Positions 56,348 through 64,000 of a DNA stretch of 64,000 nt are shown here, one piece after another. The notes beneath the pieces were generated by a model, which was not told the DNA's origin, did no database searches, and saw only the letters and a list, made by a program, of their open reading frames with translations. Each line of letters opens with the position of its first letter. Position 1 is the first letter of the stretch. The stretch covers positions 930,001-994,000 of the forward strand of contig CP111156.1 of NCBI GenBank assembly GCA_026367775.1, written 5' to 3'. This stretch comes from Exserohilum rostratum (lineage: Eukaryota > Ascomycota > Dothideomycetes > Pleosporales > Pleosporaceae). The translations under genes were made by a program, and so were the position numbers.

Positions 56348-58057
56348 ATGCTACCGGCAGCAAGGTGGTCCGTCCGACCACCGCGACAACTTCTTCGATC
56401 ACTCACTACGAGAACACCGCCGCCGCTCGTCAGCCCTCGCAATCGCTCACCGACTTGGATACATCGACGGATAGCTGCAGCATACTCCACCAAGCCACCT
56501 GGCAACGAGCCGTCACAGAATGAATCCCAACATGGAGCTTCAAAAGTCGACGCCGTATCGAACGCCCTCGCTACCACCCCCGACTCGCAGAACAACCTTA
56601 TCACACCCGTATACATGCCCGAAGATCCTGATGCGGTGCTCAAACAGACCCACCCCGCCATGCATCTCCTCGACAACTCCTCGCTCATCGTACAGCGGCA
56701 GCTTGAGATGATGAACGTGCTCATGGGTTTCGAACAGGCAAATCGCTACGTCATCATGGACCCTCACGGCAACCACATTGGATATTTGGCAGAGCAAGAT
56801 CACGGCATAGGCAATGCAATGGCGAGACAAATGTTCAAGACACACCGGAGCTTCACCACACATGTCTTCGATCGCGACGAAAAAGAAGTACTCAGGTTCC
56901 ACAGGCCATTCAGCTGGATCAATTCGAGGATTCGTGTTTATGACGCCGTGGGACAGGATGGAGGAGCATATACTAGTTCTGCTAGTCTGCAAGGCACAAG
57001 TGCTGCAAGCATCGCCAATCAAACGAGCGCAAACGTTTCAACGTTACCGTTGCAAAATATGAGAATCATCGGATGTGCGGAACAAGAATGGGCACCGCTA
57101 CGACGAAAATACAATCTCTTCGTCGCGAGAAATATCGAAGATGATCCTGCTGCACCAGGCACACCACAGATAGCATCTGGCGACGTACCAATCTCCAACT
57201 CAACCGCCGTTACAGTGGCAGAGGGCGATACTCGAGAGATCGGTATGCTTCAGTTTGCCAGAGTTGATGAGCCATTTCTATCCTGGGACTTTAGCTTGAT
57301 GACCGAAGATGGACGCCTAGCAGGTTCCGTCAATCGCAACTTTGGTGGCTTCGCCCGGGAGATTTTCACGGACACGGGAGTTTACGCGCTTCGAATGGAC
57401 GCTGCCGGGCTGGCAAATGAGCCCTCGCACCTTATCTCGAAAACAGGAGAGCAGAGCAGACCTTCATTAGAACACCACCCAGGCATGACCCTCGACCAGC
57501 GAGCTGTGATGCTCGCTACAGCCGTCAGCATTGATTTCGATTACTTCAGCCGACATAGCGGCTCAGGAGGAATGTGGCCAATGTGGATGCCTTGGGTTGG
57601 TGGCAGCGGCGAAGCAGCAGGTGGTGCTGCTGCGGGCGGCGCCGCTGCGGGAGAAGCTGGAGCTGCAGGGGCTGGAGCTGTTGGGGCAGCCAGCGAATCT
57701 GGTATTGCTAGCGAAGTTGGTACAGCAGCACGAGGCCTAGGTGTAGGAGAAGGTGCTGCAACTGGTGCTGCAACAATGGCAGGCTATGAAGCTATGCAAA
57801 GAGGAAGAGAAGCTGCGCAGCAACGCGGGGACGATGCCTCACCACAAGCCACCGATCCTTACCAGCCATATCCAGATGAACAACCTGGTACAAGCCAAGT
57901 TGGCGAAGAAGTCTGGGGCGAACACCAGGATCCTGGATTTGGACCAAGAAGTCAAGACCAAGATTTCTGGGGCGGTCAAGGTGGTCAAGGTGGAGGCGAT
58001 GCTGGCGGCGGCGGGGATGGCGGAGGATTCAATTGGTCTGATATTTTCGGAGAGTAA
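56348..58057 (+). CDS. Mitochondrial phospholipid scramblase family protein (Aim25-like)
   Basis: Single exon, 569 residues. An Arg/Ser-rich mitochondrial presequence (MLPAARWSVRPPRQLLRSLTTR) is followed by the LURP/scramblase beta barrel at about 105-400: LDNSSLIVQRQLEMMNVLMGFEQANRYVI, FLSWDFSLMTEDGRLAGSVNRNFGG, then the final hydrophobic helix block AVMLATAVSIDFDYFSRHS. This matches yeast Aim25 and human PLSCR3, proposed to move phospholipids in mitochondria; enzymatic flipping is disputed for the family. The C-terminal 150 residues are Gly/Ala-rich (GGAAAGGAAAGEAGAAGAG) then Gln/Asp/Gly-rich and unlike yeast Aim25; their role is unknown. Confidence 0.88.
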   Translation: MLPAARWSVRPPRQLLRSLTTRTPPPLVSPRNRSPTWIHRRIAAAYSTKPPGNEPSQNESQHGASKVDAVSNALATTPDSQNNLITPVYMPEDPDAVLKQTHPAMHLLDNSSLIVQRQLEMMNVLMGFEQANRYVIMDPHGNHIGYLAEQDHGIGNAMARQMFKTHRSFTTHVFDRDEKEVLRFHRPFSWINSRIRVYDAVGQDGGAYTSSASLQGTSAASIANQTSANVSTLPLQNMRIIGCAEQEWAPLRRKYNLFVARNIEDDPAAPGTPQIASGDVPISNSTAVTVAEGDTREIGMLQFARVDEPFLSWDFSLMTEDGRLAGSVNRNFGGFAREIFTDTGVYALRMDAAGLANEPSHLISKTGEQSRPSLEHHPGMTLDQRAVMLATAVSIDFDYFSRHSGSGGMWPMWMPWVGGSGEAAGGAAAGGAAAGEAGAAGAGAVGAASESGIASEVGTAARGLGVGEGAATGAATMAGYEAMQRGREAAQQRGDDASPQATDPYQPYPDEQPGTSQVGEEVWGEHQDPGFGPRSQDQDFWGGQGGQGGGDAGGGGDGGGFNWSDIFGE

Positions 58058-58563
58058 AAGTTTCTTGCCTGTATCACTAGTTTGTCTTTAGCATAGATAC
58101 CACAAATCTCATATCTGTATATCAGATTAATCTTGGGCATTTATACATGCTTGTGCTGTGATGGGCTTTGCTAGGCGATTAATTTATGTAGCCAATAAGA
58201 ATTTATTGTCTAGGAACGAGTTACCGTGGTCTCTTTTGGTACATTTGACTCAAAAAAAAACATTATGAAAATTAGTTCTTTCGATCAAGACAAGTCTTCC
58301 AAGGTCAAAGCCGGTCAAATCGATGTTTAGCCGGGAAACACTGGGGTACCCCGCATTCTACCTATTCATCGTAAGCGGCATTCCCCCAAATGGCAAACCA
58401 TGCCCAAAATTCCAGACCCACTCCCGTTCGGACTGAATTATTCCGTAGACTGCCTATCACTTGGTGACCCCTGCTTCAACAAGGAATTGATATATACCGT
58501 AGCCAATGCCACTGCAGTCATGCAATTGGCCAAGTCTCTTGTCTCTAGTCCTGTTCAACCACC
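58058..58563. other. Intergenic region
   Basis: About 500 bp. TATATA at 58491-58496 lies 68 bp before the esterase ATG; A run near 58252-58261. Confidence 0.45.
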
Positions 58564-59589
58564 ATGAAGCCGACTGCTACTTCGTTTCTTCCATTGGTAT
58601 TCTGCACAATCGTTGCAGCAATACCAACATCTCAAAAACAAAAAGAAGGCTCTTTCAGCTGGAAGAAAACCGAGTCTCTAATAGCTTTCGGTGACAGCTT
58701 CACATACGTCCAGGGCACACTCGGCCACCAAAACTATTCCTTCATCGGCGACGAACTCAACCTAGCCTTTACACCCGCTCAGCTCTTCTCCAATCGCATA
58801 GTGCAGAATCTCACCGGAACAGCAGAGGGTGGTCCAAACTGGGTTGAATTCCTAACCAATTGCGGTGTCGAAGACGGTCTACACAATCCTCAGGATTGCG
58901 ATATCCAGCTCTGGGACTTTGCGTACGCGGGCGCCAACACAATCGCGGAAGCTGGTTTCACGCCTCTTCATCACAATCATACTGTTTCTTTGGATCGCCA
59001 AGTCAAGCAATTCGTTCGCTATGGTAATCCCGCGCTGGAATCTGTCCGTCTGAGTAAGAAGCATGCCCTAGTAGCGGTCTGGATTGGCATCAACGATATC
59101 AACGACCTCGTCGCTACTCAAGGCAAGAACGCGACCTTTGCACCGGTCTACAAAAAGGTGCAGGAGAATGTCTTCAAAAACGTCCAAAAGGTATACAGCC
59201 TGGGCTACAGAAACTTCCTGTTCATGAACCTCCCACCTCTGGACCGTGGCCCAGGTACACCCCGAGTCAATGCCTCGATGGTAGATTCTTTCAACGATAT
59301 CCAAGACACCTATGCCAGCGATTTCGAAGCCAAGAACTGCGATGCAAAGGTCCTGCAATTCGATGTAAACAGTGTGTTGAACGACATTATGGATCGTTAC
59401 GAAGAGTATGGGTTCAAGAATGTTACGGGTTACTGCCCAGGATTCAATCAGCCAGATATTCTAACGAATCCGGAGAAGTACGGATGTACGGAACTTGATA
59501 CTTATTTTTGGTATAACTCGGGGCATCTGACGAGCCGGGCGCATGAGATTATGACTGATGTTTTGAGGAAGTGGCTGCTGAGACAATGA
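58564..59589 (+). CDS. Secreted GDSL/SGNH esterase, CE16-like
   Basis: Single exon, 341 residues with signal peptide (MKPTATSFLPLVFCTIVAAIP). Block I is AFGDSFTYVQGT with nucleophile Ser45, block II has YAGANT and block III GINDIND, both oxyanion positions. Block V is YNSGHLTSRAHE with His321; the residue three before it, usually the triad Asp, is Asn318. CE16 enzymes remove acetyl groups from xylo- and other oligosaccharides outside the cell. Several N-x-S/T sites agree with secretion. The overall length and blocks fit fungal plant-biomass acetylesterases; substrate is unproven. The nearby genes are unrelated. Confidence 0.88.
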   Translation: MKPTATSFLPLVFCTIVAAIPTSQKQKEGSFSWKKTESLIAFGDSFTYVQGTLGHQNYSFIGDELNLAFTPAQLFSNRIVQNLTGTAEGGPNWVEFLTNCGVEDGLHNPQDCDIQLWDFAYAGANTIAEAGFTPLHHNHTVSLDRQVKQFVRYGNPALESVRLSKKHALVAVWIGINDINDLVATQGKNATFAPVYKKVQENVFKNVQKVYSLGYRNFLFMNLPPLDRGPGTPRVNASMVDSFNDIQDTYASDFEAKNCDAKVLQFDVNSVLNDIMDRYEEYGFKNVTGYCPGFNQPDILTNPEKYGCTELDTYFWYNSGHLTSRAHEIMTDVLRKWLLRQ

Positions 59590-60465
59590 GACGAGGAATA
59601 TGTAACGGTCGTATTTTGGATAGTTATCTAGATGGACTTAGCGAAGAAATGTACAGAAAAGTGATAAGATTTCTTCTATAACGATGAGCCAATGGAATGA
59701 TTCAAGGTTGCAAAATGCAGAATCAAGTGTGATGGGCATGGTGCTTTGATTGTTTCGATGTTGTTTATTAGCAGGCACCCTTATTTAGGATTGCATAAAG
59801 ACTACTAATATACTATTAAAAGATTGTTAAGTATAAGCTCTGACCCATCTATCGTCAGGGTCGGTAACCAAGCTGCGTTGCGAGGTTTCAACTATGACGT
59901 GCATGGCCTATACCTTTGATTGGCAACGAAACAGCTGGCGAGCTTGCGCAAGTAAGAGAACATTGGTCCAAAGACACACAGATGTGGGGTGAAGGAGCAA
60001 ACGCGGCGTTGAAGTTGCATGACCCAAATAGTTACACAGCATTAGGCTAGTCACAGTATGTTCACGCCACAGCTTGGCATTGCACACTGCACTCTCTTTC
60101 AATGCGGCGTAACACTGAGAGGACAGAGCAGTAATTCTCAAAACGTATTGCAGCATACAGGATTATACATGATTTATGCACTACAGTATCTCGTTAAGTA
60201 AATTCAAGAAGATAGCGGCGAGTCTTATACCCTTGTTTGTAGTTGCATGCTGAGATCCTTTGATACTTAACACGACCAATTAGGGTTTGCCGCATCGCAT
60301 TTTTGAGCACCTGCATGCGTCAAGGGTGGATTGGCATGTGAGCCTAGAGTCAATCAAATCATGTTCCATCCTCCCTTCCCTTCCCCTCTTTCTACATCAA
60401 CTCATATATAACATCTCCTCCACTCTTTCCCCTCAAGAAAAAAGGTAGCATCCTCTTAGTTCATC
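59590..60465. other. Intergenic region with CT-rich promoter
   Basis: About 875 bp, AT-rich. The right end has a CT-rich tract (near 60370-60392) and TATATAA at 60405-60411, 55 bp before the next ATG. No gene seen. Confidence 0.45.
60405..60411 (+). promoter_or_regulatory. TATA box of the gene at 60466
   Basis: TATATAA downstream of a pyrimidine tract, typical of strongly expressed fungal promoters. Position-based. Confidence 0.45.
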
Positions 60466-61056
60466 ATGTATTCCCCTCCATATATATTTTTCCATAGACC
60501 GAAAGTTTACTTCTGGAAAAAGGGGACTAATCCTGCTTTAAAAGAGCTTTCTACCCTCAACGATGCACCTGCTGATCTCCTCCCATCCCTCACTATCAAC
60601 GTATCCACCCCTGGCGCTCTTATGAACTGGCTCAAGACAAACAACGCTGCTCTGATTTCTGACCTTCTCATATTTGTCGACGCGTACGCCAACGCAACTA
60701 GTCAGCAATGGTGCTTGCTTTTCGACAAACTCCAACGAGAAGCGACCAACATCCAAACTTTGAGTATCTACTGGGATTCAGAGGGTCCAATACATATTGG
60801 GCTAGGGAAGAGCGTCGTTTTTGTACGCGGGCTGGCACAACTCAAGGTGGAGAAATCATTGGAGATTGGCGGACTTTATGCCAAGCATTGGCCGAGATAC
60901 TTGGAAGAGAAGATGGGTTTGAAGCCATTTGATGAAAACATTGTTCCAGGGAATATATGGGTAGATATTTTGAATAAGTATCAGAGAGGTTCCGGGAACC
61001 GGAACCCTTGGGTCGACACTGAGGATAGGAGTTGGGATATCCCGACGCGCTTATAA
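60466..61056 (+). CDS. Hypothetical protein, 196 aa
   Basis: Single exon. It begins MYSPPYIFFHRPKVYFWKKG and has no signal peptide. Alternating hydrophobic and helical segments (PGALMNWLKTNNAALISDLLIFVDAY, then WCLLFDKLQREATNIQTLSIYWDSEG and LGKSVVFVRGLAQLKVEKSLEIGGLYAKHWPRYLEEKMG) resemble the leucine-rich-like body that follows F-boxes in expanded fungal protein families, but no F-box is seen. The TATA box and CT tract upstream support a real gene. Such orphan proteins are common and variable between Pleosporales species. Function unknown. Confidence 0.6.
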   Translation: MYSPPYIFFHRPKVYFWKKGTNPALKELSTLNDAPADLLPSLTINVSTPGALMNWLKTNNAALISDLLIFVDAYANATSQQWCLLFDKLQREATNIQTLSIYWDSEGPIHIGLGKSVVFVRGLAQLKVEKSLEIGGLYAKHWPRYLEEKMGLKPFDENIVPGNIWVDILNKYQRGSGNRNPWVDTEDRSWDIPTRL

Positions 61057-61513
61057 CATTGAGCTAAAGATTTGGCCACACGCTCTTTGATGTCTTATGT
61101 GCTAGGCGTGTATTTTCTCTTCACGACTGCGAACTTCGATTTCGAGTATTTTCCTTTTAATGATGCACTCCTTTTGATCTTTTGCGATCTTACGGGACTT
61201 AACATTCCACATTCTGCGTACAAAATGCGCTGATACTGTTACATGATGATCACACCAATGTAATGTTAGTCAACATGGTGGCATCGTGAACTGGCCTTAA
61301 CCTCCACATTGTCCAGCCTCCATCCTCTATGTAAAGTAATCTCGCACTGAAATTTATCTCCAGACTACAAAAAGGTGTGGCAAAATCGTCCTCATAGTAT
61401 ATACTAACCCTGTACCCTTCCGAGATCTCTCCACCCGTAACGAAATAATTCCTAAAGTCTGGTTTGCAAAATTGTCTCGCAACAGGATGCGACTCGCTAC
61501 TCAGGGACGGACA
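61057..61513. other. Convergent 3' intergenic region
   Basis: About 460 bp, AT-rich, between the hypothetical gene (+) and the acetyltransferase (-). No feature recognised. Confidence 0.5.
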
Positions 61514-62294
61514 TTACTCCTTCACGAACTTGCCATAGATATGTAGACTATCAGTAGTCCTCCATCTCCCTGCAAGCCAAAGTCCTTCTCCATCCCAAAC
61601 ATGCACGCCTAGCTCTTTCATACCGCTTTTGATCAAGACACGCTGGCTGGCAGGGTTCTCCGCATTGACAACTGCTCGAATGAAAACCTTCTCGTAGCTG
61701 TCCCAAACCTTCTGCGACTTCTGGCAAACTTCAAGTACCCCTGTTACTGCCTCTGTTGCGAAGCCTTTGCCCCATGCAGCAGGAAAGAACTGGTATCCAA
61801 GCTCCATTGTCAGACATCCAGGATCGTGAATAGATTCAGGGAAAAGATGGGATGGTAGTTTAAGGTCATTCGGACCAACAGAGCGGAGAGTAATGAGTCC
61901 AACGAAACGAGTCGGTGTGTTTTCCTGGTTTTCCTGGTCGCTCTTGGCGGCAAGCAACTCGTGAATCGCGTAAACTATCCTGTGTTGTTTCTCATCGCCT
62001 TCATTGACCGTCGTTGGTAAGGCTCCCTTCATGACCTTTTCCGTGTCTTCGATGGTCTTTGACTGGCCGTAGACGCTTTGAGGAATCAGTCTTTTTTCAT
62101 TCATATCTTTGCTGCTTGAGACAGAGACAAAGAATATTTGACCAGGAAAAGACATGACCAAAGATGACTCACCTCCACCATGTTGCCTTCTCGTCACTTC
62201 GCAGCTCGTGAAGCCACTCAAGTTCCTGACTGCCTCTTTCCGCTGTTGTGATGAGCGTCAACTTCAAGTGTGGTGTAAACAATGTTTTTTCCAT
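61514..62294 (-). CDS. GNAT-family N-acetyltransferase (RimJ/RimL-like)
   Basis: Exons 62294-62173 and 62111-61514 on the minus strand, 239 residues. The first exon (MEKTLFTPHLKLTLITTAER and ending ATWW) supplies the N-terminal strand of the fold; without it the gene would start inside the intron. Blocks RFVGLITLRS, ELGYQFFPAAWGKGFATEAV (acetyl-CoA loop) and NPASQRVLIKSGMKELG identify the Acetyltransf_3 branch. Such enzymes acetylate amines of small molecules or protein N-termini; substrate unknown. The acceptor is a tandem AAGCAG, so use of the upstream site would add one Ser. A TATATATATA element lies 61-70 bp upstream. Confidence 0.85.
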
Positions 62295-62354
62295 AGTTGA
62301 TCAGATTGTAGAGGAGATAAAAGATGCTAATTGAATCTTTCAGAACAGGAATAC

Positions 62355-62364
62355 TATATATATA
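62355..62364 (-). promoter_or_regulatory. TATA box of the GNAT gene
   Basis: TATATATATA followed by AAG on the plus strand, about 60-70 bp upstream of the minus-strand ATG at 62294. Confidence 0.4.
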
Positions 62365-63028
62365 AGTCCTCAGTACGTAAGGTCATCCTACCGGAATGAG
62401 TTGTTATGCAACATCCAATCGGCGTTCGTAAAACGCAGTAAGCATTGAAAGCGGTAAGGCGTGCAATAAGTCTCTTGAATTTAGGCTAGTCATTCCGAGA
62501 TCCAAGGTTATCGGTGTTCGAAAATTGTGGACATGTGCACGCCTTACAGCTGCATAAGTGTTATAGTAGGTTCTTGGTCAGGTGAGGCTGACATCGATTG
62601 CATATAGATCCCTGTCGTATCTTTACTCGTTCATTCAAGGCAACAGCATAACTCAGACCGGACAGCGCTTTTGACCACGGTAATGAAAATATGATACAAT
62701 AGTAGTATTGGAATTCAAGTCTGAAATCGGAGTAGAGGAGCTGTAGAGAAACATTTCAACGCCAAATGCGTGATGCCTTAGCCTGCTGGCGCTCTTGGTT
62801 ACTTTGACTGACTCTGGGCGGATACAGAGTCTGTCAGTCATCATTTCAAAGAACTCAGAGCCATTTAACAGTAACACAAATTAAATGAAAGTCGCTCCAT
62901 GGCAAATGTAAAGTTAACTGTCGAAGCGTGGGTGATGGTTGGCTAGCGCAACAATGTCTTGGCACTCCCGAATCTCCGACCGAACTTTTGGCACCACCAC
63001 AACCGCCGTCGACGTCTTCAGAGTCCCA
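62365..63028. other. Divergent intergenic region, GNAT and uL1m
   Basis: About 660 bp. Sequence from 62954 is in frame with the uL1m gene and contains an alternative ATG. No other feature. Confidence 0.4.
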
Positions 63029-63971
63029 ATGGCATACCCACGATCGTTAATAGCTCCCTTGAGCCGGCTCTCGACTTCGTCAATCGCGGCCACAAGGCCT
63101 GAAGTCCCGCGCATTGCCTCGCTACCTTTCCAGACGATACGATGCGCAACTACCAAAGCAAAAACCCAGAAAAAGAAGAAGGCGCGGAACACCTTTTTGC
63201 AGTATGACTTGAAGAGGGCAGAGCAATTCTCGCTGATAGATGCGATGCAGTAAGTCTCCAGAATAGTGGTCGCAGAGTCTGGTCGAGAGCAATGGCTAAT
63301 TGAAGAATAGATATATCCGCGCCTTTGAAGTAGGTCGCAACCCCTCCTCCTCAAAGTACGAGATGCACGTTCGCCTACGCACTCTGAAAAACGGTCCCGT
63401 CGTCCGAAACCGCTTACGACTCCCGCACCCCGTCAAGACCGACATACGAATTTGCGTCATTGCAGCGCCGGACTCGAAAGCCGCCGCTGAAGCCCGCGCT
63501 GCGGGCGCCACGCTTGTTGGTGAGGATGAAATCTTCAACCAAATCAAGGAGGGCATTGTCGAATTCGACAGGTGTATATGCCATATAGACAGTCTGCAGA
63601 AGATGAACAAGGCGGGGCTGGGACGAGTCCTCGGTCCCAAGGGCTTGATGCCTAGCACAAAGACTGGCACAGTCGTCACACAAGTGGGAACCAGTGTGAG
63701 GAATATGGTGGGCGGAAGTGAATATAGGGAGCGTCTAGGCGTCGTCCGTATGGCAGTCGGCCAGTTGGGATTCACACCCGAAGAGATGCAAAGGAATATT
63801 AAGGCATTCATGGAGGCATTGAAGAAGGACATGGGCCAATTGAGCGACAAAATCAACAAGGAGATTCACGAGGTGGTGCTCAGCTCGACAAATGCGCCCG
63901 GATTCACGCTCAATGGAGAGTTTAGGGGGCCGAATTCGATATCACCAAAGGAGTTGAGCGGACCCTTGTAA
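63029..63971 (+). CDS. MRPL1: Mitochondrial ribosomal protein uL1m
   Basis: Exons 63029-63249 and 63311-63971, 293 residues; the 61-nt intron (branch GGCTAATTG, acceptor AATAG) joins IDAMQ to YIRAFEVGRNP. Residues 1-55 are a basic, Ser-rich mitochondrial presequence with AKTQKKKKAR, then the L1 fold: KYEMHVRLRTLKNGPVVRNRLRLPHPVK, the central domain and the signature GLGRVLGPKGLMPSTKTGTV. The protein forms the L1 stalk of the mitochondrial large subunit that helps tRNA leave the E site. An in-frame ATG at 62954 would add 25 residues (MSWHSRISDRTFG); I prefer 63029 because it starts directly with presequence-like MAYPRSLIAPLSRLS. Confidence 0.93.
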
Positions 63972-64000
63972 ATGTAGCTTTTGGGATGTATGAACAATGT

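Noticed and set aside
1..64000. CRISPR arrays, rRNA, integrated elements or terminal inverted repeats
   Set aside because: None seen by eye; a systematic repeat search was not possible.

Overview
The window reads as a gene-dense, intron-poor nuclear contig of a filamentous ascomycete, most likely Dothideomycetes/Pleosporales. The evidence is short introns of about 48-84 nt with GTANGT/GTGAGT donors and CTAAC/CTAAT branch sites, Pezizomycotina-type families (GH92 mannosidase, ENA sodium ATPase, an exo-glucosaminidase of GH2, a CE16-like esterase), and an NADP-mannitol dehydrogenase closely resembling the Alternaria allergen Alt a 8. I see no bacterial, viral, organellar, rRNA or CRISPR sequence, no tRNA gene and no recognisable transposon. 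The order assignment is inference.

Layout: 1-7.8 kb holds a PY-motif membrane protein (-), a secreted GH92 alpha-mannosidase (+) and a RING protein (+). 7.8-12.4 kb is an unusually long gene-poor stretch with one small two-exon gene at 10633-10984 that is only seen after splicing. 12.4-15.8 kb is an ENA-type P-type ATPase. 16.5-23.3 kb carries two minus-strand nuclear genes, a chromodomain protein with an Hda2/3-like region and coiled coil, and a CID/RS splicing-type protein, followed by a divergent YIH1/IMPACT gene and a tiny secreted cysteine-rich protein. 25.3-31.8 kb is a divergent pair, XRN1 (-) and HAT2/RbAp48 (+); HAT2 carries an apparent one-base frame break in a G run. 32.1-36.2 kb is a divergent GH2 exo-glucosaminidase and dephospho-CoA kinase. 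36.7-41.0 kb holds two disordered proteins of unknown function, one tryptophan/GW-rich and one with KEN and D-box motifs. 41.4-44.2 kb has an acyl-CoA dehydrogenase and the mannitol dehydrogenase, both minus. 45.8-50.9 kb has an unknown protein, a small two-helix membrane protein and a DXO/Rai1-like protein with an RG-rich tail. 51.9-55.6 kb is an asparagine synthetase converging on SEN2. 56.3-64 kb has a mitochondrial scramblase-like protein, a CE16-like esterase, an unknown protein, a GNAT acetyltransferase and mitochondrial uL1.

There is no biosynthetic cluster; most genes are conserved single-copy housekeeping functions in RNA metabolism (XRN1, SEN2, CHERP-like, DXO-like), chromatin (HAT2, chromodomain/Hda2-3-like), translation control (YIH1, uL1m) and central metabolism (CAB5, ASN, mannitol dehydrogenase, ACAD), interleaved with secreted hydrolases. 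The most interesting items are the hidden 100-residue gene, the GW-rich protein, the KEN/D-box protein, the chromodomain-Hda2/3 fusion, the DXO-like protein and the HAT2 frame break. Exon boundaries were read by eye from splice consensus and family alignment from memory; no search was run.
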